Below are positions 1 to 5,630 of a stretch of DNA of 6,677 nucleotides, in pieces (the first letter of the stretch is position 1; the number at the start of each line of letters is the position of its first letter). The notes under the pieces were generated by a model. The model saw nothing but the letters and a program-made list of their open reading frames with translations. It was not told where the DNA came from and made no database searches. This stretch comes from an uncultured Treponema sp. Its GTDB lineage: Bacteria > Spirochaetota > Spirochaetia > Treponematales > Treponemataceae. The translations under genes and the position numbers were made by a program. The stretch covers positions 1-6,677 of the forward strand of contig CAJPPE010000089.1 in assembly GCA_905372345.1 (NCBI GenBank), in the 5' to 3' direction.

Positions 1-6
1 AACTTT

Positions 7-13
7 AGGAGGG
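7..13 (+). promoter_or_regulatory. Strong Shine-Dalgarno site ahead of the truncated plus-strand frame
   Basis: AGGAGGG lies two bases before an ATG at 16-18 (core AGGAGG about 3 bases from it). It is the most purine-rich ribosome binding site in the window and the only good one on the plus strand. It supports the view that the short frame starting at 16 was once the start of a real gene. The two-to-three-base spacing is rather tight. No promoter can be judged because only six bases precede it in the window. Confidence 0.55.
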
Positions 14-15
14 CT

Positions 16-147
16 ATGAAAGAAGCGGAATTTTGGAAAAACGAACCTTCATTTTCAAAAAATGAAGACGATAAAATACGCTGCCTTTTATGCCCTCTTC
101 TAAATCTTTTCTATCCAGACCCTTTCAGCACCTATCGAGGTGTTTGA
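16..147 (+). pseudogene. N-terminal remnant of an AmrS-like (AmmeMemoRadiSam system) radical SAM gene
   Basis: A 43-codon frame opens with ATG at 16 behind a strong ribosome binding site and ends at TGA 145-147. Residues 1-7 read MKEAEFW and residues 20-27 read KIRCLLCP. From memory, this closely follows the N-terminus of AmrS-type radical SAM enzymes, which begin with MKEA followed by a hydrophobic and an aromatic residue, then an acidic stretch and a basic-R-C-x-L-C-P motif before the SAM-binding domain. After the CP at residue 27 (about base 96) the similarity stops. The expected H-x-C continuation and everything beyond are absent, and the frame becomes the antisense of the last codons of the convergent hydrolase gene (100-147). 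I infer a gene cut by a deletion or rearrangement. Compared with the family there are also about six extra residues (roughly 10-16), which coincide with the hairpin at 47-67. It could instead encode a free-standing 43-residue CxxC peptide, which I think less likely. Confidence 0.5.
37..67 (-). terminator. Possible intrinsic terminator of the tldD-tldE-rpoN-hydrolase operon
   Basis: A perfect nine-base inverted repeat (arms 47-55 and 59-67, loop 56-58) lies 33 bases downstream of the hydrolase stop codon. Read on the minus strand it is CTTCATTTT, a three-base loop, then AAAATGAAG, followed by GTTCGTTTTT with a run of five T at 37-41. Position and direction fit an operon end. The stem has only two G or C pairs per arm and the T-run starts five bases after the stem, so it would be a weak terminator. 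It sits inside the truncated plus-strand frame. Confidence 0.35.
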
Positions 148-741
148 TCCGTGCCCGGGATAAACTGTAGTGTCATCCGGCAAATTTAAAAGGGATTTTA
201 AAGAAGCCTTGATTTTTTGATCGTCACCGCCCAAAAGGTCTGTTCTCCCATGGGAGCGATAAAAAAGGGTATCTCCAGAAAAGAGGACTTTTTCCTCCTC
301 ATTCCAAAAGCAAACCGAGCCTTCGGTATGACCGGGAGTATATAAAACCTTAAAACCGTTTACAATATCTCCGTCTTTTAACAAATCAGTAGGCTCCGGA
401 AAATCGTATTTCAAAGCTTTTATATATCTTTCTGCACGGATTTGACTAAAACACGCAATATGCTTTTCTTTTCCGTTTTTGCCCAAATAGTCTGCATCTG
501 CATGATGAATCCATAAAGAAGAATCGGGATATTTTAGCATAAGCTCGGGCACGCCGCCCACATGGTCAAAATGTCCGTGGGTAAGCATAATTTCGAGTCT
601 TTCTGCATTCTTGTTTTTTAGGTATTCCATCAATTCCTCATCCGTGCCGCCCGGATCAACGAGGAGAACCGTTTTTTTATCCAAGGGAAGAGCCCAAGTC
701 TTTACAAAAAGCGGGCCGGTATAAATCTCCGTAATTTCCAT
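100..741 (-). CDS. Metallo-beta-lactamase-fold hydrolase (glyoxalase II-like, YcbL-type)
   Basis: A 213-residue cytoplasmic protein, the usual length for single-domain glyoxalase II-like hydrolases. All metal ligands of the family are visible when numbered from the ATG at 741: HGHFDH at 55-60 (H55, H57, D59, H60), H138 in PGHTEGS, D157 in SGDTLF, and H197 in PGHG. The SGDTLF segment is followed by R-S-x-G-R-T-D, also typical. Two zinc or iron ions and thioester hydrolysis, such as hydroxyacylglutathione-like or other acyl-thiol substrates, are the family expectation; the true substrate cannot be read here. I chose ATG 741 (MEITEIYTGPL) because family members start with this strand followed by a VGPL-like motif. 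An in-frame TTG at 757-759 would add six residues without a better ribosome binding site. The gene lies 31 bases after rpoN and is probably the last of the operon. Its extreme C-terminus (RVWIEKI) ends exactly where a truncated antisense gene begins, so its last residues may have been altered by a rearrangement. Confidence 0.93.
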   Translation of the reverse strand: MEITEIYTGPLFVKTWALPLDKKTVLLVDPGGTDEELMEYLKNKNAERLEIMLTHGHFDHVGGVPELMLKYPDSSLWIHHADADYLGKNGKEKHIACFSQIRAERYIKALKYDFPEPTDLLKDGDIVNGFKVLYTPGHTEGSVCFWNEEEKVLFSGDTLFYRSHGRTDLLGGDDQKIKASLKSLLNLPDDTTVYPGHGSNTSIGAERVWIEKI

Positions 742-772
742 ATCTTTTTTATACGGCAATTCTGCAAAAATG

Positions 773-2164
773 TCAATTGCGATGATAAGAAGAAGGGAGG
801 CCTATTTCTTTGCGGTACTTATTTACCGTTCTTACGGCGATATCTATTCCGCGTTCTTTTAAGATTTGAGAAATACGGGCATCGGTTTTTTTTTCGGTAT
901 CCGATTCGATGATCTCTTGTATGGCTTTTTCGACAAAGTCTTTTGAAAGGCCGCCGTTTACTTCCGGCGAAAATAGGTCTTTAATTTCAAAGAGCCCCCA
1001 CTCGCATCTTATATACTTTTGGTTTGAAACTCTCGAAACGGTAGAAGGGCTTAGGCCTACAATTTCTGCAATATCGATTTGTTTTAAGGGCCTTAAATAG
1101 CCTGCCTGCATTTTTTGACTCTCTCCTTCAGAGGACGGTTTGCAGGGGCGGCCTAAAAAAAAGGCCTCTTGAAAATTTACAAGGGCAGTTAAGACTTTTA
1201 GTATAGTCTGATTGCGGTAGGCAAGCACATTCATAAAAAGAGCAGCCTTGTTTAAAAACTCCGAAGCCTCTTTTTTTTCTTCTTTTGAACCCGAATCTTT
1301 TATTCTTTCATATTCGGGCGAAATCTCCAAGGCAGGAATTTCTTCATCATTTATTATAATCTTAAGCTCATTCCCTTCCCGTTTTATCTCGGCAATCGGC
1401 GTAATAAATTTTTCGCCGTCTCCTTTGCGTGAATAGGCAAGCCCCGGCTTAGGGTTTAAGGCACCTATCAATTCTGCAAGTTCTTCCGCCGTTTCCAAAT
1501 CCATATCGATTTTTTTTTGAGCAAGTTTTTTTATAAAAAGTTTTAAATCGGAAACAAAGACAAGAATTTCATAGTGTTCTTTTATTATCTTTACACAAAG
1601 AGAATGTATGGTTTTATAAATATCAAGGATTTCATGCGTTTTGGGCGACTCGCAAAGGATTCCGGCCTGCACAATAAGCGATTCTTTAAAACCGGAACAG
1701 GCGCAGCCTATCGGTTCAAAACGCCTGACAATGTTAAGGGCTTTTTTTATTTCCGCATGGTTTATCTTCTTTTCGGCAAGCATATCTGCAAAGAGTTCTT
1801 CAAGAGGCACCCAATAAAAACCGTTTTGATCCAAATTTTGAATTATGAGCATTGCCGCATCTAAGACATACTCGTCCGCAATCGATTCTCCGGCTTGTTC
1901 AATCAGATGAGCTTGAAGGGTTTTGCGGGAATCATCTTCAATGCTCTCCAAAAAACTTTGATGCTTATCCCCCTCTTCAGTGGAAGCAGCACTCACTCGG
2001 GAAGAGGTTTTAAAAATAAGGGCCGGATTCCGCTTTACTTCTTTTATTACCTCTTCCTGAAGTTCTTCGCTCGATAAATTAAGCAGGGCAACAGCATTCA
2101 GCATCTGCTGGTTCATCACCATTTTTTGAGATAGAATCTGCTGCTGCCTTTGCTTTAATAACAT
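773..2164 (-). CDS. rpoN: RNA polymerase sigma-54 factor
   Basis: A 463-residue sigma-54, near the family's usual length. Region I is at residues 4-52: glutamine-rich, with QKMVMNQQML, LLNLSSEELQEE and a final KRNPAL, the part that contacts bacterial enhancer-binding proteins. The core-binding region follows, with the conserved NLDQNGF at 110-116 and a RRFEPIGC at 147-154 that matches the family's L-(x)-P-x-G. The helix-turn-helix region carries STVSR at 374-378 and NQKYI. The RpoN box that reads the -24 promoter element is at 443-452 (AVRTVNKYRK). Two oddities: about 15 extra residues at roughly 341-355 between the FF-x-G and LRPL motifs, and valine instead of arginine at the second RpoN-box position. 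The third-position arginine is kept. The gene is intact, starts 11 bases after the tldE stop, and should be cotranscribed from the promoter before tldD. It would direct RNA polymerase to -24/-12 promoters elsewhere in the genome; no enhancer-binding protein is encoded in this window. Confidence 0.97.
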   Translation of the reverse strand: MLLKQRQQQILSQKMVMNQQMLNAVALLNLSSEELQEEVIKEVKRNPALIFKTSSRVSAASTEEGDKHQSFLESIEDDSRKTLQAHLIEQAGESIADEYVLDAAMLIIQNLDQNGFYWVPLEELFADMLAEKKINHAEIKKALNIVRRFEPIGCACSGFKESLIVQAGILCESPKTHEILDIYKTIHSLCVKIIKEHYEILVFVSDLKLFIKKLAQKKIDMDLETAEELAELIGALNPKPGLAYSRKGDGEKFITPIAEIKREGNELKIIINDEEIPALEISPEYERIKDSGSKEEKKEASEFLNKAALFMNVLAYRNQTILKVLTALVNFQEAFFLGRPCKPSSEGESQKMQAGYLRPLKQIDIAEIVGLSPSTVSRVSNQKYIRCEWGLFEIKDLFSPEVNGGLSKDFVEKAIQEIIESDTEKKTDARISQILKERGIDIAVRTVNKYRKEIGLPSSYHRN

Positions 2165-2173
2165 TTATTTTTA

Positions 2174-2177
2174 CCTT
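2174..2177 (-). promoter_or_regulatory. rpoN ribosome binding site overlapping the tldE stop codon
   Basis: On the minus strand TAAGGTAAAAATAA precedes the rpoN ATG. The AAGG core lies nine bases upstream of the start codon and shares bases with the TAA stop of the preceding gene (2176-2178). Ribosomes finishing tldE would sit on this site, so translation of rpoN is probably coupled to tldE. Confidence 0.6.
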
Positions 2178-3510
2178 AGAGCGTGCAGTTAAAATCCTTT
2201 ACCAAGATGCCGGGAAGCGAAGCTCCTCCTGTGCTTCTTCTGCCGTAAGTGCCGGTGTTTGCGAAGATGCGGCTTTCCTTTGTTACGGCCAAAAGGTTTT
2301 CCCCGAACATATTGTACAAGGATTCGTCCCAACGCATATCGGCAATGGGGGCAATGATTTTTCCGTCTTCTACCCAAAGGCAGGCAAAGCGGGTCATTCC
2401 CGTAACGCGGGCCGATGAGGTATCGCTCCAGTTCAGGTAGTTAAAGTTTGAAATATAAATACCCGTACCCAGCTCTTTTACGGCATCAGCTTCGTTTAAG
2501 TTTCCCGCTCCGATAAGTATTGAACGCATGCTTTCACTTAAAGGAGCACCGTTGGATTTTACCCCGTACTGGGTTTCGGTTCTTAAACTGACCAAGGTAT
2601 TTTTAAGCTTACCTTTTTCGATTATGCTTAATTTTTCGGGAGCCAACTCTCCGTTTGAGTTAAAGGCAGGTTCAAGCCCAAGCGAAAAGTCCTGAGTCAA
2701 ATTAAACTTATCGGAAAAATGCTCTCTTCCCTCTTTTAAGGCAAGGTAAGCACTTGAGCCTTGCTGCATACTCCTTTCGCTAAAGCCGTTCCACGAAAAA
2801 AAGTCCGTTACATCAAGAAGAGCATCGGCACTTATAAATGCTTTGTATTTTCCGGGGGCTAATTTTTTTTGAGGCGTATGTAAAACCTCCAAGCCCTTTC
2901 GAGCTTGCTCTATCTTTAGCTTATATTGAGCATCACTCCATTCCGTTCCCGAATAAAGAGATTTTATACCGCGGCCGTTTTCGAGCCAAACCGAATAATC
3001 CAAAACAAAGGTTTCTGTTTGAAACCAGTGACTTGCCCCTGCAGAAGTTATAACACCCTTACAAATAACGCCCTGAGAATAAAGGCCTGCAAAGTCAAGG
3101 TCTTTAACGGGAGATAAAATAATTTCGGGTATCTTATCTTCGGGCAAAAGTTTTCCCGTATATATTGCCGAAGAAGTTTGTGAGGCTTCCGGGATTGACT
3201 GGTACTTGTCTTCGGGCAGAAGCATTATAGAGTCTCTAGCTTCTTGAAGAGCATCAGCCGCCATCCTCTTATCCTTTTCCATACTCATCTGAATACCGAA
3301 ACGGAAATTGTGAGTGCGGTTCTTTTTCCAAAAAGTACAAGAAAAATAACCTTGATCAACCATTCCGTTTTGGCGTACCTTAGCCTTGCTAAAGCGCATA
3401 AAATAGCTCTTTTCGCCCGAAAAAGAAATCGAAATTTTTTCTCCCTCAAGCAGTTCCGAAAGCATAAAATCGGCAATCGATTCAAAATATTCTTTAAAAC
3501 TCATTTTCAT
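2176..3510 (-). CDS. tldE: TldE/PmbA-type subunit of the TldD-TldE metalloprotease
   Basis: A 444-residue member of the TldD/PmbA family. The clearest signature is near the C-terminus, residues 350-384: GIYISNFNYLNWSD, then ARVTGMTRFACLWVEDGKI and APIADMRWDESLY. This matches the family pattern of a Y-x-x-N-x-x-Y-L-N-x-S-D block followed by G-R-x-T-G-M-T-R-F. No HExxxH motif is present, as expected for the TldE (PmbA) subunit, which pairs with catalytic TldD in a heterodimer whose active-site chamber degrades unfolded peptides. In Escherichia coli the complex matures microcin B17 and degrades the antitoxin CcdA. No microcin or RiPP genes are visible here, so a housekeeping peptide-processing role is more likely. 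The ATG overlaps the tldD stop as ATGA, implying coupled synthesis of the two partners. Several residues differ from the proteobacterial form, but no domain appears to be missing. Confidence 0.9.
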   Translation of the reverse strand: MKMSFKEYFESIADFMLSELLEGEKISISFSGEKSYFMRFSKAKVRQNGMVDQGYFSCTFWKKNRTHNFRFGIQMSMEKDKRMAADALQEARDSIMLLPEDKYQSIPEASQTSSAIYTGKLLPEDKIPEIILSPVKDLDFAGLYSQGVICKGVITSAGASHWFQTETFVLDYSVWLENGRGIKSLYSGTEWSDAQYKLKIEQARKGLEVLHTPQKKLAPGKYKAFISADALLDVTDFFSWNGFSERSMQQGSSAYLALKEGREHFSDKFNLTQDFSLGLEPAFNSNGELAPEKLSIIEKGKLKNTLVSLRTETQYGVKSNGAPLSESMRSILIGAGNLNEADAVKELGTGIYISNFNYLNWSDTSSARVTGMTRFACLWVEDGKIIAPIADMRWDESLYNMFGENLLAVTKESRIFANTGTYGRRSTGGASLPGILVKDFNCTL

Positions 3511-4973
3511 TTTCCGCCTCCAAAAACTTCTACATCAGAAAATGCGCATACAGGACTTGCGTGTCCTACACTGATAACCTGATTCGGCTCTCCCTTACCG
3601 CAGTTAGGCGTTCCGTAAACATGGAATGTGGATTTATCGCCTACGGCACAGAGGTTTCGCCAAAAGTTTTGAGATACTCCTCGGTAGTTCGGGTCGCGTA
3701 CGGTTTTCGTAATTTTTCCGTTTTCGATTAATTGGCCGTATTCGCATCCGAATTGAAATTTATTGCGGTAATCGTCTATCGACCATGAGCGGTTAGATGT
3801 CATAATAATTCCTTTTTCGATTGAAGAAATTATTTGATCAAAGCTGCTGGTTCCCGGCTCAAGGTTTAGGTTTGCCATTCTGTCTATCGGCGGCCGGTTC
3901 CACGAGGTTGCTCTTTGGTTTGCAACCATCTTGTCCGGCGGAACGGTTTTGCCTGCATAGAGGCGGCCTGCACTTTCAAGACTTCCCAATCCGCAAACTA
4001 AAATTCCGTCCTTGATTATAAAGGTTTTCTTTGACTGAGCCCCCGTCTGGTCGGCGGCAAAGGTTGCAAGCTGATATGGAATTGTAGGATCGTAGCAGAT
4101 ATTCATAAGCTTTGAGCCGTATTGGAAGCTTCCTATATCTTCAGGCTTTATAAAACTGCCGCCTGCAAAGTTTCTTTCATCACCTAAAATGCGGTCAATT
4201 TCCAAGGGATGGCCGACGCTTTCGTGAATTTGTAAAAGCATTTGGTCGGGCATAAGAACAAGGGTACGCCTGTCGGAAGGACAGGCGTCGGCTCCCAAGA
4301 GCTCTATTACTTCATGCCCAACTCTTTTGGCCTCTACCTTGGATTTGGCAAAGTTTAAAAACTCATAGCCTCCCTGAAAGGTACGGGCACCTGAGCCGTT
4401 ATAAGTCCGTCTTTGGATTATGTCCCCTCGGCGGGCAGCGGCACCGAAACTTGAACCTATTGTGTAAAAATCTTGCAAGATTTTTGCCCCGCCTGAACTT
4501 AAAAGCTCTATTACCTCTTCGCCTAAATTTACATAGGCATGAGTGTCAATAACCTCATCAGAGACTTTTAAAATATTGCATATCTCAAAAAGATAATCGA
4601 AAATTTCCGTTTTGGAAGGGCGGGTCTTTTTACCCCTGAGAGTCTCGTATTTTAATTCCGTATCCGGCCTGACATTTTTGTCAAAATCGGCAATTTTAAA
4701 GGCTGAAGCGGTTTGAGCGGCATTAAAGGCTTGGCAGGCAGCTTCTGCAGCTCCTTGAGGCGTCATATTTTGAGTTGCCCCATAAGCAATATGCCCCTTA
4801 TACAAGACCTCAACCATAAAACCCTGATCAGCCGAATAACCGGAAGATTCAAAAGCTCCATCCTGAGCCGCAAAGAAGGTATCCCTTGTGCGGTGAATGC
4901 GTAAAGTTACAAGCTCCGCCTTAGGAACGGCGTTTTTTGCAGCTTCAAGCAGACTTTCCGATGTATAAATCAT
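3507..4973 (-). CDS. tldD: TldD, catalytic subunit of the TldD-TldE metalloprotease
   Basis: A 488-residue TldD-family protein, close to the usual size of about 480. The zinc-binding motif HExxxH is at residues 250-255 (HESVGH), followed by PLEIDRILGDE, a segment expected around the active site. The third ligand is the cysteine of NCGKG near the C-terminus (C458), matching the conserved C-G-K-G of the family. An N-terminal half with FESSGYSADQGFMVEV at 41-56 matches the family's self-association domain, where a G-x-S/D-x-G-x-x-V-R pattern recurs. The protein has no signal peptide and should be cytoplasmic. It heads an operon with tldE, whose start codon overlaps the last four bases of this gene. 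A near-consensus promoter lies 28 bases upstream of the ATG. Two perfect inverted repeats fall inside the coding region (4266-4288 and 4466-4485). The ATG at 4973 is supported by a GGGGG-rich ribosome binding site and no earlier in-frame start is seen before the promoter. Confidence 0.95.
   Translation of the reverse strand: MIYTSESLLEAAKNAVPKAELVTLRIHRTRDTFFAAQDGAFESSGYSADQGFMVEVLYKGHIAYGATQNMTPQGAAEAACQAFNAAQTASAFKIADFDKNVRPDTELKYETLRGKKTRPSKTEIFDYLFEICNILKVSDEVIDTHAYVNLGEEVIELLSSGGAKILQDFYTIGSSFGAAARRGDIIQRRTYNGSGARTFQGGYEFLNFAKSKVEAKRVGHEVIELLGADACPSDRRTLVLMPDQMLLQIHESVGHPLEIDRILGDERNFAGGSFIKPEDIGSFQYGSKLMNICYDPTIPYQLATFAADQTGAQSKKTFIIKDGILVCGLGSLESAGRLYAGKTVPPDKMVANQRATSWNRPPIDRMANLNLEPGTSSFDQIISSIEKGIIMTSNRSWSIDDYRNKFQFGCEYGQLIENGKITKTVRDPNYRGVSQNFWRNLCAVGDKSTFHVYGTPNCGKGEPNQVISVGHASPVCAFSDVEVFGGGK
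3517..3521 (-). promoter_or_regulatory. tldE ribosome binding site that selects the first ATG
   Basis: GGAGG lies six bases before the ATG at 3508-3510 and twelve before a second in-frame ATG at 3502-3504. The spacing favours the first ATG, which overlaps the tldD stop codon (ATGA). The site is inside the last codons of tldD. Confidence 0.7.
4266..4288. repeat. Perfect nine-base stem with five-base loop inside tldD
   Basis: ACGCCTGTC at 4266-4274 and GACAGGCGT at 4280-4288 are exact reverse complements around the loop GGAAG. Six of nine pairs are G-C, so the mRNA hairpin would be stable. It lies within codons for the segment around A-D-A-C-P-S-D-R-R, about 20 residues before the HExxxH motif. 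No T-run follows on the minus strand, so it is not a terminator. Confidence 0.6.
4466..4485. repeat. Perfect 20-base palindrome with no loop inside tldD
   Basis: AAAAATCTTG (4466-4475) is followed directly by its own reverse complement CAAGATTTTT (4476-4485). It falls in the tldD coding region for the stretch A-K-I-L-Q-D-F-Y. Zero spacer and full symmetry are typical of a dimeric DNA-binding protein site, but it may be a chance product of codon choice. No binding protein can be named from the sequence. Confidence 0.6.
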
Positions 4974-4977
4974 ATTT

Positions 4978-4983
4978 CCCCCT
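4978..4983 (-). promoter_or_regulatory. tldD ribosome binding site
   Basis: On the minus strand TTTAGGGGGAAATATG contains an AGGGGG run four bases before the ATG. The G-rich stretch is a good though slightly close Shine-Dalgarno site. It confirms the start at 4973. Confidence 0.7.
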
Positions 4984-5000
4984 AAATAATTACTAGGGAT

Positions 5001-5029
5001 ATTATATCAAAAAGAGGCAGATTTTGCAA
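5001..5029 (-). promoter_or_regulatory. Sigma70-type promoter with extended -10 for the tldD operon
   Basis: On the minus strand TTGCAA (5024-5029) is followed by exactly 17 bases and then TATAAT (5001-5006). The -10 is a full consensus match and is preceded by TGA at 5007-5009, giving the extended TGnTATAAT form. The -35 matches TTGACA at four of six positions. Transcription should begin near 4994, leaving a leader of about 20 bases before the tldD ATG. The flanking sequence upstream is very AT-rich. This is the only promoter I can support in the window. It drives tldD, tldE, rpoN and the hydrolase, and its sequence does not look like a sigma-54 promoter. Confidence 0.75.
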
Positions 5030-5063
5030 TTGAATTTTTTTTAATTATTTTTAAAACCATAGA

Positions 5064-5630
5064 CTATAAAGTATTTACAATACCTTCTAATTCTGTCTCA
5101 TTGATGGTATAAACCTTATCAAAAAAAACTTTATACCTATAGAAACCTTTAATCAGATGGTTTGTACCGGATAAAGCTGCTATTGAACTACCAATTCTAT
5201 TTATTGATGAATTTCGTTCTTTTTCAAAAGAAGAATTTTTCTTTTTATTATATACAAGAATATAACAGCAATCCTTTCTTATTTCGCTTAATTTAGCGTT
5301 AAGAATATCAGCCAAAATTAATAAACTTTCACTTATTTTACTGCGTATTTTTTCCTTTTCAAGTTTAGAGGTAATATCTCCATTTTTAAATTCGATAAAG
5401 ACCAATCTGTTTTCTTTCCGATAAAGAGCATCATTTGATCTAAAACTATCCTCAGATAAACTTTGGTAGTTTTTTATAATATGCCGTACATACTCATCTT
5501 TTATTTTATCAAAATCATATACTTCTATGGATAAATTAGTTAGATAAATTTGATTTGCAGAATCATAGGAGGAGTCTTCTAATGTTGTTTTAAAATTATA
5601 GTCTTGTTCTAAAATTTGAAAATTCAACAT
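5064..5630 (-). CDS. Uncharacterised protein with PD-(D/E)xK-like motif, partner of the upstream ATPase
   Basis: I do not recognise a named family. The protein is 188 residues, cytoplasmic, without signal peptide or membrane segment. Residues 65-83 read S-N-D-A-L, then a short turn, then L-V-F-I-E-F-K-N-G. This gives D67, E80 and K82 in a D-x(12)-E-x-K arrangement on a strand, the layout of the PD-(D/E)xK (restriction-endonuclease-like) core. A following helix carries K92, K94, R96 and K98 (EKEKIRSKISESLLILADIL), and a further strand reads CYILVYNKKK at 122-131. I infer a nuclease-like fold; the catalytic proline position is not conserved. The ATG at 5628-5630 immediately follows the TAA of the ATPase gene with zero spacing, so the two are almost certainly co-translated and probably physical partners. 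Base composition is markedly AT-rich (one sampled line, 5221-5280, is 20% GC), unlike the tldD operon next to it. It could instead be a non-catalytic DNA- or ligand-binding protein with the same fold. Confidence 0.75.
   Translation of the reverse strand: MLNFQILEQDYNFKTTLEDSSYDSANQIYLTNLSIEVYDFDKIKDEYVRHIIKNYQSLSEDSFRSNDALYRKENRLVFIEFKNGDITSKLEKEKIRSKISESLLILADILNAKLSEIRKDCCYILVYNKKKNSSFEKERNSSINRIGSSIAALSGTNHLIKGFYRYKVFFDKVYTINETELEGIVNTL

Noticed and set aside
741..759. TTG at 757-759 as the start of the hydrolase
   Set aside because: It would add six residues that do not belong to the family N-terminus and has no better ribosome binding site. The ATG at 739-741 begins directly with the expected strand and GPL motif.
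1150..1166. Inverted repeat GGCCT-A7-AGGCC as a terminator
   Set aside because: It lies in the middle of rpoN, the stem has only five pairs and no T-run follows it.
909..2077. Plus-strand frames of 60-96 codons opposite rpoN
   Set aside because: They are antisense to an intact sigma-54 gene, have no recognisable motifs or ribosome binding sites, and use unlikely residue composition.
2189..3582. Frames opposite or out of phase with tldE
   Set aside because: The real frame matches the TldD/PmbA family throughout. The alternatives are low-complexity, basic or aromatic-rich shadows.
3821..4904. Plus-strand frames opposite tldD
   Set aside because: Antisense to a well-conserved gene with an intact HExxxH motif, and no start signals.
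4974..5063. Sigma-54 (-24/-12) promoter ahead of the tldD operon
   Set aside because: No GG-N10-GC arrangement is present in the gap. The sequence has a clear sigma70-type extended -10 promoter instead.
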